Shown: positions 35,992-45,964, numbered from the stretch's first letter. The stretch: 64,000 bases of DNA from Acinetobacter gerneri DSM 14967 = CIP 107464 = MTCC 9824 (GCF_000368565.1 NZ_KB849545.1:500813-564812); one strand, 5' to 3'. Numbers and translations are program-made. Notes: generated by a model not told the origin, from the letters alone.

Positions 35992-36777
35992 GTGCCTGAT
36001 CATTTGATACAAACTTTTGACTTTTACATGAAAAAAACCGCTTTTTTGAACAAAACGAAGATGAAATATCTTTCATTCTTTGCCATTTGTGCGCTTGGGG
36101 TTTTGCTCATTTTGACCTTGTTTATTTTCAAACCTAAATATGCAGTCGCCCAAGACTATCCTGTGCAAGGCTTTGATATTTCTCATCATCAAGGTTCGAT
36201 TGACTGGTCAAAAATTTCACCCCAAAAATATCAATTTGTTTATATCAAAGCCACGGAAGGTGGTGATTATAAAGATGATCGTTTTCAGGATTATTGGTTA
36301 GAAGCTCGTGAACGTGGTATGCGTGTAGGTGCTTATCATTTTTATCGTCTATGCAAAGATGGTGCAAGCCAAGCACAAAACTTTATCGAAACTGTTCCAA
36401 TTAAAAACAATAGCTTAGCCCCTGTGATTGATCTTGAATACGATGCGAACTGTATCAATCAATACACTAAAGAGCAGCTACTCAAGCAAATTCAAATCAT
36501 GCATGATCGTTTGCAGCAGCATTATGGCAAAGCCCCTATTTTTTATACCTCGAAAATTTTCTATAACATGGTGTTGACTGGAAATTTTCAAAAAACGCCG
36601 ATTTGGATTCGTGAATATAAAGATTCGCCCAATCTCAAAGACAAACGCCCGTGGACGATTTGGCAATATAGCAATACTGGTAAAATTCAAGGCATTGAAA
36701 AAGCGGTAGATTTAAATCGCTATGCAGGCTCAGAACAAGACTGGAAACAGTATTTAAAATCGATTGGTCTTGAGTAG
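35992..36777 (+). CDS. GH25 family lysozyme-like muramidase, membrane-anchored
   Basis: Glycoside hydrolase family 25 protein of 261 residues predicted to cleave peptidoglycan between MurNAc and GlcNAc. A membrane segment (about 25-45, YLSFFAICALGVLLILTLFIF) anchors it to the inner membrane with the enzyme in the periplasm. The catalytic domain shows GFDISHHQGSIDW, KATEGGDYKD, AYHFYR and PVIDLEYD with the acidic catalytic pair. The GTG at 35992 follows AGGA by seven bases; an ATG 12 codons later would keep the anchor. It may serve cell-wall turnover; no phage genes lie near, so a lysis role is unlikely. Confidence 0.86.
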   Translation: MPDHLIQTFDFYMKKTAFLNKTKMKYLSFFAICALGVLLILTLFIFKPKYAVAQDYPVQGFDISHHQGSIDWSKISPQKYQFVYIKATEGGDYKDDRFQDYWLEARERGMRVGAYHFYRLCKDGASQAQNFIETVPIKNNSLAPVIDLEYDANCINQYTKEQLLKQIQIMHDRLQQHYGKAPIFYTSKIFYNMVLTGNFQKTPIWIREYKDSPNLKDKRPWTIWQYSNTGKIQGIEKAVDLNRYAGSEQDWKQYLKSIGLE

Positions 36778-36956
36778 TTTTTTAAATAATACTTTGATTT
36801 AAATCAGTTTATATTTTAGACAAACTTAAATAAAAGCCTAAATAAAATCTTAAAAGACAGAATATGTCGCCAAAAACAATGTCCTGATTAAAACACTGCG
36901 CCATTTCAGTTAAACTAAGAGCATATATCGCGCGCTAAACTAGATGAGATTTGTGC

Positions 36957-38012
36957 ATGAGAAAAATCATACACATTGATATGGATGCATTTTATGCCTC
37001 TGTTGAACTTCGTGAACGTCCTGATTTAAAAGGACTTCCTGTGGTTATTTCTTCTCATCATCCACGCGCTGTGATTGCCGCAGCATCTTACCCTGCTCGT
37101 GCCTTTGGACTGCGCTCCGCCATGTCGATGTCTCAAGCACGTAAACTCTGTCCGCAAGTCATCGTCATTGAGCCAAATTTCCAAAAATATCGTGATGTTT
37201 CAAGCCAAATCCATCATATTTTTCAGCAATATACCCATCTTATTGAACCCCTGTCTTTAGATGAAGCCTATCTAGACGTCACAGAAAATCTGCAAAATAT
37301 CCCTAGCGCAACCGAAGTTGCCGAGCGTATTCGGGCGGATATTTTCAAACAAACAGGATTGACGGCTTCAGCAGGTGTGGCACCGAATAAATTTTTGGCA
37401 AAAATTGCTTCAGACTGGCATAAGCCCAATGGCATTTGCATCATCAAACCGAGTCAAGTTCAGCACTTTATCCGTGATTTAGCATTAAAGAAAATTCCGG
37501 GAGTCGGTAAAGTCACGCAGGAAAAACTGAAAAGCTTAGAACTTGAGACGCTTGGAGATTTACAGCAAATTGATGAGGCAGTATTGATTCACCATTTTGG
37601 TAAATACGGGAAACAATTATTTTTATATGCTCAAGGGATCGATGAGCGCCCTGTTCAATCTGAACGCCAAAGACAGCAAATTTCCAAAGAAACCACTTTT
37701 GATCAAGACTTTGTCTTGCATGAATGTATGCCTTATTGGCAGCCCTTAGCAGCAAGTATTTGGCAGAGTTTAAATAAGAAAAATATGATCGCGCGTGGTG
37801 TAAGCGTCAAACTTAAGCTAAAAAATTTCCAAGTGTTACAACACAGTAAAAGTTTTAAACAAGCTTTGGGATCTGAAGATGAACTGTTGCAAGTGGTTCA
37901 CATCCTTTTACAAGAAATGCAGATTCCCATGCAATACCAATTTCGCTTGGTCGGAGTAGGTGTCTATCAACTCGATGACAAAGAGCAAGATGTGCAACTG
38001 AATTTGTGGTGA
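36957..38012 (+). CDS. dinB: DNA polymerase IV
   Basis: Y-family translesion polymerase of 351 residues, the same length as E. coli DinB. Catalytic acidic residues lie in HIDMDAFYASVE (residues 6-17) and LSLDEAYLDV, with the helix-hairpin-helix ALKKIPGVGKVTQEKL and the little-finger domain at the end; a clamp-binding QLNLW ends the protein, as in canonical DinB. The start at ATG 36957 is used rather than the TTG two codons upstream. I saw no convincing LexA- or UmuDAb-type operator before it. Single gene. Confidence 0.94.
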   Translation: MRKIIHIDMDAFYASVELRERPDLKGLPVVISSHHPRAVIAAASYPARAFGLRSAMSMSQARKLCPQVIVIEPNFQKYRDVSSQIHHIFQQYTHLIEPLSLDEAYLDVTENLQNIPSATEVAERIRADIFKQTGLTASAGVAPNKFLAKIASDWHKPNGICIIKPSQVQHFIRDLALKKIPGVGKVTQEKLKSLELETLGDLQQIDEAVLIHHFGKYGKQLFLYAQGIDERPVQSERQRQQISKETTFDQDFVLHECMPYWQPLAASIWQSLNKKNMIARGVSVKLKLKNFQVLQHSKSFKQALGSEDELLQVVHILLQEMQIPMQYQFRLVGVGVYQLDDKEQDVQLNLW

Positions 38013-38507
38013 AAAAAGTTTCGACTCAGCTGTGACAATCAAAATAGCAAATCAGCAAAAAAACCATTTATTGTTTAATAAATCTTAAAAAGATAACCAG
38101 CAAATACGATCTAAAATACATATTTGCATAGCTTATATCTGAATAAAATCACAATCGAATTTTAAATTTCGGTATAAAAAGTCTACTCATCACTAACATA
38201 ACTCCTACAAATGCAAAAATCGTTAAAAATCTGCAAAATCACCTAAAGACTATGCCTAGTGTATCTTTCAAGCGATTTAACAATATTTCACCAAAACACA
38301 TATTCGCTAAATGCAGATTAACTATGTGCGAAATGGAAAGCTGAATAGTGTGAACCAGATCAAAATAATTCTATATTTTTCTTAGTAATTCATCTAATTA
38401 TTCAGAAAAATGAAGCTATGGAAGTTTTTCCAAGTCGTCGGGCAAGCTTTCAAAAATTTTAAAATTAGGCAAAAAATTTTTTCGTCGCACTATAAGTGGG
38501 TCTTCTT
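38013..38507. other. AT-rich leader region before the fimbria cluster
   Basis: Almost 500 bases without a gene, very AT-rich, which fits silencing by a histone-like protein and probably holds the fimbria promoter. I looked for an invertible switch but found no flanking inverted repeats. Short near-palindromes such as AATTTTAAAATT occur near 38455. Confidence 0.4.
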
Positions 38508-39059
38508 ATGAAACTAGGTTTAATTTGTATTTCAACTTTATCTGCTCTTGCAATCTCTACTTCTGCTCTTGCAGCTGATCCTGTAACAGTAAATGGCGGT
38601 ACAGTTCATTTTACAGGTGAAATTGTCAATGCTGCTTGTGCGGTAAGCACAGAATCTGCGAACCAAACTGTAGATTTGGGTCAGTATCGTACTGCTCGTT
38701 TAGCGGTATCTGGCGATAAAACAACTCCAGTTCCTTTCCAAATCAAACTCGTTGACTGTGATCCAACTGTTCAAGCAACAGCTGCGGTTTCTTTCTATGG
38801 TCAATCAGATGCAACTAACGCGAACTTACTTGCTGTTTCAGCTGGTGGAACAAACTCAACTGCTGCAACAAACGTAGGTATCGAAATTGCTGATGATACT
38901 TCAAAAGTTTTAGGTGTTGCTGGTACTGATTTCTCTACACCTAAACAATTGATCGAAGGTGATAACACACTTCAGTTCAGCGCACGTTATGTAGCAACTG
39001 GTGCATCAACTCCAGGTCAAGCAAATGCTGATGCTACTTTTGTTGTTAAATACGAATAA
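38508..39059 (+). CDS. Type 1-like major fimbrial subunit
   Basis: Pilin of 183 residues exported by Sec and assembled by the chaperone-usher route. The signal peptide ends STSALA before ADPVTVNGG. The mature protein begins with the donor strand TVNGGTVHFTGEIVNAACAV, has a disulfide pair (AACAV and LVDCDPT), and ends VVKYE with the penultimate tyrosine typical of pilins. It is first in the cluster and rich in Ala/Thr/Gly with codons of a highly expressed gene, which supports the major-subunit role. ATG at 38508 is used; the extended frame starts four codons earlier. Confidence 0.9.
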   Translation: MKLGLICISTLSALAISTSALAADPVTVNGGTVHFTGEIVNAACAVSTESANQTVDLGQYRTARLAVSGDKTTPVPFQIKLVDCDPTVQATAAVSFYGQSDATNANLLAVSAGGTNSTAATNVGIEIADDTSKVLGVAGTDFSTPKQLIEGDNTLQFSARYVATGASTPGQANADATFVVKYE

Positions 39060-39086
39060 TCAATTTAACGATAAGTGATTGATGAT

Positions 39087-39590
39087 ATGAGAATTTACCC
39101 CACCAAAAACCAATATTTAATTTTCATTGCGATGCTAGGTGTTATGTCCAGTAGCGTAGCTGAAAGTTATGTATTTGGTGGGAGAGCTCATTTTCAGGGG
39201 GTTTTAATGAATCAAGGGTGTTCTGTGCTTGTTAGCAAAGAGCAATCTCCAAACATTAAAACTCCCACTATTCCGATTGAAGTCAACTTTTCATTATGCC
39301 CAGTAGGAATATATGACAATTTGACCATTAGCTTATCTGAGCTCGAAAGCCTTACGAAAGGTGAGTTCTATATTGATGCTCAAAATCGGAACGTGATTTA
39401 TTTAAACAATGAATTGAATATTCCCAGTCTAAATTTGATGAACATCAATCAACGATTTATTCATCATATTGATTTACCAACTGAATATGACAGCTTTTCA
39501 AAAAATACGATGAGTATTTTTATGAATCAAAGCTATCCCGAGAAATCTACGCTCTCTTCGAATATTTTGATTTCTGTTTTCTATCCATAA
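39087..39590 (+). CDS. Divergent minor fimbrial subunit
   Basis: Protein of 167 residues with a signal peptide ending SSSVAES and a mature start FGGRAHFQGVLMNQGCSVL, parallel to the major pilin's GGTVHFTGEIVNAACAV. The two cysteines (QGCSVL and FSLCPVG) keep the pilin spacing. It ends ISVFYP, with the penultimate Tyr retained, but the middle is unlike a normal pilin, lacking the Gly/Ala-rich strands. It probably is a minor pilin, perhaps an adaptor or terminator of the fibre. ATG at 39087 is preferred over a GTG four codons earlier. Confidence 0.72.
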   Translation: MRIYPTKNQYLIFIAMLGVMSSSVAESYVFGGRAHFQGVLMNQGCSVLVSKEQSPNIKTPTIPIEVNFSLCPVGIYDNLTISLSELESLTKGEFYIDAQNRNVIYLNNELNIPSLNLMNINQRFIHHIDLPTEYDSFSKNTMSIFMNQSYPEKSTLSSNILISVFYP

Positions 39591-40310
39591 ATGATTTTTA
39601 AGGATGTATTTAAATTGAACTTATTTAAAAATAGCGTTCTAAGTATAACCTTAGCATGTTTGGCAACGTCTAGTTTTGCAAATCAAAACGTCATTGGTGG
39701 AATCTCATTAGGATCAACTCGCATAATTTATCCTATGGATGCCAAGCAAGTATCTTTAGCGATTGTAAATAGCAATCTTAAAGAACGCTTTTTAATTAAC
39801 TCATGGATAGAGGCAACTGACGAAAAAAAATCTAAAGATTTTTTGATTACACCACCACTTTTTGTTGCAGAAGCCAATACTGAAAATACCTTACGTATCG
39901 TCAGCTTAGCGACAAACTTACCCCAAGATCGCGAATCGGTTTTTTGGGTCAATGTCAAAGCTATTCCTTCAATTGATAAAGCGAATCTGGTTGATAAAAA
40001 TATTTTGCAGCTTGCAGTTTTATCTAGAATCAAGCTGTTTATCCGCCCCAATCATTTAAAAATGAAACCAGAAGCGGCGCTTAATGAACTGAAATTTTCC
40101 AAATCTGCGGACGGCGTCTATGTCAATAATTCGTCCCCTTATCACGTTTCTTTTGTGAATATTCACATCGACAACCAGAAGTTGCCGAATACGATGGCTG
40201 CCCCTTTCGCACAAACCAAAATCGCCAGTAAAACAGGTGCGAAATTAAGTTATCAAACAGTCAATGATTACGGTGGTTTGACTCCAAAAGTGAGTTTGGA
40301 ACTGAATTAA
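39591..40310 (+). CDS. Periplasmic fimbrial chaperone (PapD/FimC type)
   Basis: Two-domain Ig-like chaperone that lends a strand to pilin subunits in the periplasm. The signal peptide ends LATSSFA. The pocket arginine and lysine are present: GISLGSTRIIYP and SRIKLFIRP, and the G1 donor strand before the latter alternates hydrophobics (NILQLAVLSRIKLF). The ATG at 39591 directly follows the previous stop and lacks a ribosome site; a TTG at 39615, ten bases after AAGGA, gives a more typical signal peptide and may be the true start. Next to the usher. Confidence 0.88.
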   Translation: MIFKDVFKLNLFKNSVLSITLACLATSSFANQNVIGGISLGSTRIIYPMDAKQVSLAIVNSNLKERFLINSWIEATDEKKSKDFLITPPLFVAEANTENTLRIVSLATNLPQDRESVFWVNVKAIPSIDKANLVDKNILQLAVLSRIKLFIRPNHLKMKPEAALNELKFSKSADGVYVNNSSPYHVSFVNIHIDNQKLPNTMAAPFAQTKIASKTGAKLSYQTVNDYGGLTPKVSLELN

Positions 40311-40315
40311 TTGCT

Positions 40316-42934
40316 ATGAATATGCTATGTAACACGCCAGCGAATGCTGTATGTATGAGAAGAAATATCAAATTATCACCATTTGGTAGCGTGATTACTT
40401 TGGCTATTTCAATGACTGTTGCAGGTTTAACACATGCTGAACAGGTATTTAACCCTGCATTTTTAAAAGATAATTTATCCCATGCTGAAGTTTCCGATTT
40501 AACTCGATTTGAAAAATCGACCTATCAGCTTCCCGGGGTTTATCGTGTTGATATTTATGTCAATGATCAATACGTGATGACTCGTGACGTCAATTTTATC
40601 GAAAAGCAAGATATTCAAGATAAAACAGGTCTAATGCCTTGCCTTGATCAAAAAACGCTACAAGGTTTTTCGATCAATATGGGGCAATATCCTGCATTAA
40701 CTGAGCAAAATCAGCAATGTCCAGATTTTATTTCGATTATTGAAGGCGCAAATAGTCAGTTTCAATTTGATAAGCAAAAATTGTATATCAGCTTGCCCCA
40801 AGCATCTTTACGTAACCAAATCCGTGGTTATATTGCCCCTGATCAGTGGGATGCGGGTATCAATGCGATGTTTATGAACTATCACTTATCAGGCTATAAC
40901 AACTCAAAAACAGATAGTGATAGTCTTTTTTTAAGATTGGACAATGGTATCAATCTCGGTTCATGGCAGCTCAGACATTCAAGTAGCTGGAACTATAGTA
41001 GCCGAAATGGCAGATCTACCGATGACTGGAACAATCTCAATACCTATTTGCAAAAAACCATTATCCCGTTGAAAAGCCAATTGGTGATCGGTGATGGTTC
41101 AACCAATAGTGAGGTATTTGAAAGTTTTGGTTTTAGAGGCGTGCATTTATCAACTGCTGATGCAATGTATCCTGATAGTCAGCAAGGCTATGCACCAACC
41201 GTTCGTGGTGTTGCCAAAACCAATGCCAAAGTTGTGATTAAACAAAATGGTTATGTGATCCAACAGACCAATGTCGCCCCCGGCCCTTTTATTATTCAGG
41301 ACTTGAACCCAACGTCAATCAGTGGTGACCTATTGGTTACGATTGAGGAAAATGATGGTTCAGTGCAAAGCTTTACTGTGCCCTATTCAAGCTTACCGAT
41401 TTTGCAACGTGAAGGTCGTACCAAATATAGTGTCGTTGCTGGTGAATATCGTAGCGGGCTTAATTCTCAAGACAGCCCAACAGTCGTACAAGCCACAGCC
41501 ATTCACGGTTTAAAAAAGGGCTTCTCGGTTTATGCAGGTACGCAACTCTCTGAAAAATATAAAAGTGCGCTTTTGGGTATGGGTGCAAACCTCGGTGATT
41601 TTGGTGCATTGTCTTTTGACTTCACCCATGCAGACAGTGAACTTGCAGACAAGTCAACTCATCAAGGGCAATCATTACGTTTTCTTTATTCAAAATCATT
41701 GTTGAGTTCAGGTACTACATTTCAGCTCTTAGGTTATCGCTACTCAACCAAGGGTTTCTATACTTTAGGAGATGTTGCCTACAACCGTATGAGTGGTTAC
41801 CACACTTCTGAAACTCAAGATGGTAATCAGGCCAATACTCCGATTATCACAGATTATTTTGATTTATATGATGCGAAAAAAGGTCGTTTTGAAGTCAACA
41901 TTTCGCATTCATTGGGTAAATATGGTTCGGTATTTGTCTCAGGCAACCAGCAAACCTATTGGGGTACAACCAAACGCAATGAATGGATTCAAGCAGGTTA
42001 TGCCAACTCTTGGAAAGCACTGAATTATTCATTTTCAGTCAGCCATAACAAGTTTTCACAGATTGACCAAAGTGAAACGATGTATGCCTTCAACTTATCG
42101 TTCCCTTTAGATCGCTTATGGCCTAAATCCAATTTCCAAGACTCACCGATTAAAAATGCTTATGGAACATTGTCGAGCACACAAAACTCAAATGGCAACG
42201 ACTCTTATCTTGCAGGCTTGAGCGGCACGCTACTGAAAGACCGCAATCTCAGTTATAGCATCAATCAGGGACGTGTTACGACACAGGGTGATATTGGGTC
42301 CGTGACGCTCAACTACGATGGCCGCTATGGTTCAGTGGGTGCAGGTTATAGCTATGAGAAAAATTCAAATCAATTGACCTATAACGCATCAGGTGGTGTT
42401 TTGGCTCATGCAAATGGTCTGACATTTGGTCAGCCATTGGGTGCGACATCAATTTTGATCAAAGCGCCGGGGGCAAAAGATGTTGATATTGAAAACTATA
42501 CAGGCGTCAGAACTGACTGGCGTGGTTATGCCATTGTCCCTTATGCAACAGAATATCGCGCCAACAGAGTGGCACTCAATGCCAACAGTTTTAGCAACAA
42601 TCTTGAAATCAACAATAATGTTGAAAATGTCGTACCGATCAAAGGTGCGATTGTACGGGCGAATTTTGATACCAGTATTGGTGTAAGAGCACTGGTGACC
42701 TTATCTCATCAAGGTCAATTTGTTCCTTATGCCAGTAGTGTGATTGAACAAAATAGTTCAGCCCGAGGCATGGTTGCAGATGATGGGCGCAGTTATCTCA
42801 CGGGCTTACCAAGCAAAGGTAATTTAGAGGTTCGTTGGGGCGATGCTGAAAATGAAAAATGCTTAGCGGTATATGACATTTCAGAACAAGATTTAAGTAA
42901 ACCTGTTGTTCAATTCGATCTTGAATGTAAGTAA
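40316..42934 (+). CDS. Outer-membrane fimbrial usher (FimD/PapC type)
   Basis: Usher of 872 residues. After a signal peptide (about 1-41, ending GLTHA) come the N-terminal chaperone-binding domain (FNPAFLKDN... DLTRFEK), the 24-strand barrel with its plug domain, and two C-terminal Ig-like domains with a cysteine pair (EKCLAVY and DLECK). Conserved segments include the LPGVYRVDIYVN and SVVAGEYR patterns. The length is normal. It follows the chaperone gene directly and precedes the adhesin; all genes run in the same direction with gaps under 30 bases. Confidence 0.93.
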   Translation: MNMLCNTPANAVCMRRNIKLSPFGSVITLAISMTVAGLTHAEQVFNPAFLKDNLSHAEVSDLTRFEKSTYQLPGVYRVDIYVNDQYVMTRDVNFIEKQDIQDKTGLMPCLDQKTLQGFSINMGQYPALTEQNQQCPDFISIIEGANSQFQFDKQKLYISLPQASLRNQIRGYIAPDQWDAGINAMFMNYHLSGYNNSKTDSDSLFLRLDNGINLGSWQLRHSSSWNYSSRNGRSTDDWNNLNTYLQKTIIPLKSQLVIGDGSTNSEVFESFGFRGVHLSTADAMYPDSQQGYAPTVRGVAKTNAKVVIKQNGYVIQQTNVAPGPFIIQDLNPTSISGDLLVTIEENDGSVQSFTVPYSSLPILQREGRTKYSVVAGEYRSGLNSQDSPTVVQATAIHGLKKGFSVYAGTQLSEKYKSALLGMGANLGDFGALSFDFTHADSELADKSTHQGQSLRFLYSKSLLSSGTTFQLLGYRYSTKGFYTLGDVAYNRMSGYHTSETQDGNQANTPIITDYFDLYDAKKGRFEVNISHSLGKYGSVFVSGNQQTYWGTTKRNEWIQAGYANSWKALNYSFSVSHNKFSQIDQSETMYAFNLSFPLDRLWPKSNFQDSPIKNAYGTLSSTQNSNGNDSYLAGLSGTLLKDRNLSYSINQGRVTTQGDIGSVTLNYDGRYGSVGAGYSYEKNSNQLTYNASGGVLAHANGLTFGQPLGATSILIKAPGAKDVDIENYTGVRTDWRGYAIVPYATEYRANRVALNANSFSNNLEINNNVENVVPIKGAIVRANFDTSIGVRALVTLSHQGQFVPYASSVIEQNSSARGMVADDGRSYLTGLPSKGNLEVRWGDAENEKCLAVYDISEQDLSKPVVQFDLECK

Positions 42935-42943
42935 GGAGATATT

Positions 42944-43954
42944 ATGAAATACAAACTCTTGATCTCCACTTTATTATTGCTCACTTCAGCAAAATCGTTT
43001 GCAGTTGTTTGCTGGAATAGCAAAGGACAAGGTGTCGTAGATGAGGTTTTTTATGACTTGTCAAATAGCTTTAACAGTTCAAATAATGCTGTGGGCAAAA
43101 TCGTTGAACTGAAAAAAAACTTTAGTAATCAACTTTATGGTGTATGTCCTGTGCATAACTCAGGTATCAGTAGCAACATGACAAAACGTAGCTATACGAC
43201 TGATTTACCAATCGTTGAAACTATAGACCAATACCAATATTTACCCATCAATGAATATTTGGTTGGTGCAATGAAAATTACCGATAGTTATGCAGGCGAC
43301 TTTTATCCACCTGTTAAATATGTACAAATGGGCATGCACCCCAATGTGAGTATAGGACAACCTTTCCCGATTGAAGATTCTAACTTTACATTTAGAGTCA
43401 AAGTTGTAAAACCATTTATCGATTTTGTACCGATTCCAAAGAAAACCATGCTAACGGTTTATATCACCACAGGATCGGGCGAAGCGCTCAATATTCCTGT
43501 ATATAACATCAGCTATAGTGGCACGATTACTGTACCTCAGAACTGTACGATCAATACTGGCGATGTACTAGAAATCAATTTTGGTGAAATTCCCGCTTAT
43601 GCATTTAGCCAAGCTGGAGCAGGCGGTAAGCCAGCGAATGTCAATAAACAAGTCAAAACTTTAGCGATCCAATGTACCAATATTGAGGCTCAGGCTATGC
43701 TGACATTGCGACTTGAGGCTGAGAAAGCCAGCAACGATATGATGCTTTCAGATAATCCTGATATAGGATTTAAAATTTCAGATCAAAATGACCAAATCCT
43801 GATCCCCAATAGCATCAATAGCTACATTCCCTTTAACCTGCTTCAACAGCCTGCGAATGTCACGATTAAAGCTTGGCCTGTGAGCAGTACAGGAAATACA
43901 CCTGAAATCGGACCATTCCGTTCTAGGGGTTATCTCCGTGTAGACTTTGAGTAG
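42944..43954 (+). CDS. Two-domain fimbrial tip adhesin
   Basis: Secreted protein of 336 residues with signal peptide ending SAKSFA. The N-terminal half (about 20-190) would be a receptor-binding domain with no sequence relation I can name; the C-terminal half (about 195-336) is a pilin domain with the NCTIN and IQCTN cysteine pair and ends YLRVDFE, with Phe at the penultimate position instead of Tyr. This architecture and position after the usher fit a FimH/MrkD-like tip adhesin. The ligand cannot be inferred. GGAG is found just before the ATG. Confidence 0.85.
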   Translation: MKYKLLISTLLLLTSAKSFAVVCWNSKGQGVVDEVFYDLSNSFNSSNNAVGKIVELKKNFSNQLYGVCPVHNSGISSNMTKRSYTTDLPIVETIDQYQYLPINEYLVGAMKITDSYAGDFYPPVKYVQMGMHPNVSIGQPFPIEDSNFTFRVKVVKPFIDFVPIPKKTMLTVYITTGSGEALNIPVYNISYSGTITVPQNCTINTGDVLEINFGEIPAYAFSQAGAGGKPANVNKQVKTLAIQCTNIEAQAMLTLRLEAEKASNDMMLSDNPDIGFKISDQNDQILIPNSINSYIPFNLLQQPANVTIKAWPVSSTGNTPEIGPFRSRGYLRVDFE

Positions 43955-43962
43955 GTAAAAAG

Positions 43963-44508
43963 ATGAAAAATATAACAAAAGTAATGATGAGTTTGATGCT
44001 AATCAACTGTTTAAATATATCAAATCCTGCGTATGCGAATACTTCAATTGAGTTGGCAAAAATCAACATCGAGCTTTACGGGGTGGTCACTACGGCAAGC
44101 TGTGGAGTACTTGAGTCAGAGCAAGAAAAATATGTAAAGCTCGGTACGATCAGCAGTAAAAATCTAAGCCAAACAGGAGATCAGTCTGCGCCTATTCCAT
44201 TTCAATTTGAAATGCGCAATTGCCCGCCTGATGGCTCCGTCACTATTCGTTTTGATGGAGTAAAAGACACTGATAATATTGAACTTTTAGCATTGGAAAA
44301 TGTAACAAACAAAGCGAGTAATATCGCCATTGAAATTCGAGATCAAGACAAAAATCGCTTAGCAATCGGTCAACAAAGTACTCGTTTTAAGGTCGATGCC
44401 GATGGTCATGCTTCAGCATTATTTTATGCCAACTACATCGTAACGAAAGGACAAGCGACAGCAGGTAGCGCAAATGCAAATGCGCAATTCTCCATTCAAT
44501 ATGATTAA
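43963..44508 (+). CDS. Second type 1-like fimbrial subunit
   Basis: Pilin of 181 residues with signal peptide ending NPAYA and mature start NTSIELAKINIELYGVVTTASCGV, a donor-strand pattern. The disulfide pair is ASCGV and RNCPPD. It ends FSIQYD with penultimate Tyr. It lies nine bases after the adhesin and is probably the tip adaptor (FimF/FimG-like) or a second structural subunit. No terminator is evident before the regulator gene 190 bases downstream. Confidence 0.87.
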   Translation: MKNITKVMMSLMLINCLNISNPAYANTSIELAKINIELYGVVTTASCGVLESEQEKYVKLGTISSKNLSQTGDQSAPIPFQFEMRNCPPDGSVTIRFDGVKDTDNIELLALENVTNKASNIAIEIRDQDKNRLAIGQQSTRFKVDADGHASALFYANYIVTKGQATAGSANANAQFSIQYD

Positions 44509-44698
44509 AGCATGCCATTGACACCTGGATATTTAATCGCCAATTTAGCAAGCAATACTTAATTTAAAAATCAAAAGCATATAGATAAATCTCTTATGCA
44601 ATACGTTCAAAATACCTGAAATTCCAAGGTGCAAAATGCACCATTTTATCCAGTAAAAAACTCAACAAAAGTACATACAATCCTTGATCGGGGCGTTT

Positions 44699-45715
44699 AT
44701 GAAGTCATATTTAAAAAGAAGTAGTGTCGGCTGTGGTATTTTTCAGTTATTAGATGATTTTTGTACATTATCTAAACTAAATTCACCGATACAGCAAGCA
44801 CATGATTACAACATCACTGAACGCATTCCTTTTGACCTTTGGTTGGAATGCTTGGGGGAAATTAATAATCAATATCAACAAGATGGTCTTGGTTTAGATA
44901 TTGGTATTTTGGCGCAACCTCATCATATTGGTATCGTGGCTTATATCGCTAAATCCTGCTCACAACTCTCTGAATATATCTCTTTAATGCCAAAATATGA
45001 AAAGCTTTGGTTTGATTATGTGTCCAAAAAATATCGGATATTTAAGGATAACTTCACGATATCTTGGGATAAACCCGCATATTTACAATCAGGTATCTAC
45101 ACACAAGAAACCGCGATTTCAGAAGAAATTTACATTGCGATTTTATATCGACATCTGATGATATTGACTGATTTAGATCAAGATATCTTTTTAGGTCTCG
45201 AACTTGCTAGAGCAAAACCACAAGATATTCAAAAATATGAAAAATTTTTCAATTGCCCGATTAAATTTAATGCCATAAAAAGCAAAATAACCCTCTCTAA
45301 ATCGTTGCTCAATATAAAACTACAAGATGCAGATCCAATATTGTTTGAAATTTTGAGCAATCAAGCCAATTGGTTTTTAGAAGATATTCCAATTGAAGAT
45401 CCATTTATTGAAGAAGTTCATCTAGAAACCATTAAAGCTATTGCGAATAATAAGGTGCATATTGATGATATTTCTGAAGCACTCAATATTTCATCAAGAA
45501 CATTGCAAAATAGACTGAGAAAAAGAGATATTTCTTTCAAATATATTTTAAATAGTATCCGCTCGGAGCTGGCAAAAAAATATTTGAAAAATGATGATTT
45601 AAATATTACCGAAATTGCATTTTTACTTTCTTATAAAGATCAAACTTCTTTCAATCGAGCATTTAAAAGTTGGACTGGACTTAACCCCTCAACTTGGCGA
45701 CAAAAATATGGCTAA
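44699..45715 (+). CDS. AraC family regulator (OruR/ArgR-like)
   Basis: Regulator of 338 residues. The N-terminal domain (about 15-200) is of the arabinose-binding-like type of the PF12625 group (GFxxDIGILAQPHHIGIVAYIAKSC). The C-terminal AraC helix-turn-helix pair (about 245-338) shows HIDDISEALNISSRTLQNRLRKRDISFKYI and NITEIAFLLSYKDQTSFNRAFKSWTGLNPSTWR. GGGG precedes the ATG at 44699 by five bases; the frame opens five codons earlier. Its position after the fimbria genes suggests it controls them, which is inference from location only. Confidence 0.85.
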   Translation: MKSYLKRSSVGCGIFQLLDDFCTLSKLNSPIQQAHDYNITERIPFDLWLECLGEINNQYQQDGLGLDIGILAQPHHIGIVAYIAKSCSQLSEYISLMPKYEKLWFDYVSKKYRIFKDNFTISWDKPAYLQSGIYTQETAISEEIYIAILYRHLMILTDLDQDIFLGLELARAKPQDIQKYEKFFNCPIKFNAIKSKITLSKSLLNIKLQDADPILFEILSNQANWFLEDIPIEDPFIEEVHLETIKAIANNKVHIDDISEALNISSRTLQNRLRKRDISFKYILNSIRSELAKKYLKNDDLNITEIAFLLSYKDQTSFNRAFKSWTGLNPSTWRQKYG

Positions 45716-45960
45716 AATTGGATTTCACCACCAACAGCCTTGATGTGTAAAAACATAAATAAGGATGATTATAATTTTAAATACAACAATAAAAATCAAT
45801 TCATAACAATACATAATATGCAATTTTAAATGATAAGCACTGAATCGCCCCATTCCTTTTTTACTTTATATATACTCTATAGAACTTCATCTGCAAGCTT
45901 CATTTTCTCAAAGCCTGCTGTGTATTTTATAAGCAAAAGAACAGTATTAGACCAAATAGT
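45716..45960. other. AT-rich gap between the AraC gene and the symporter leader
   Basis: No gene. TTTATATATACTCTATAG near 45872-45889 resembles an extended -10 region and could supply a promoter for the symporter leader downstream. No terminator for the AraC gene was seen. Confidence 0.35.
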
Positions 45961-45964
45961 TATA

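Noticed and set aside
36778..36956. SOS operator upstream of dinB
   Set aside because: No LexA-like CTG-N10-CAG or UmuDAb-like TTGAAA/TTTCAA pair was found.
38013..38507. Phase-variable invertible switch before the fimbria genes
   Set aside because: No inverted repeats flank the region and no recombinase gene is nearby.
41322..42686. Several open frames inside the usher gene
   Set aside because: All lie in other frames of the usher gene and lack start sites and typical codon use.
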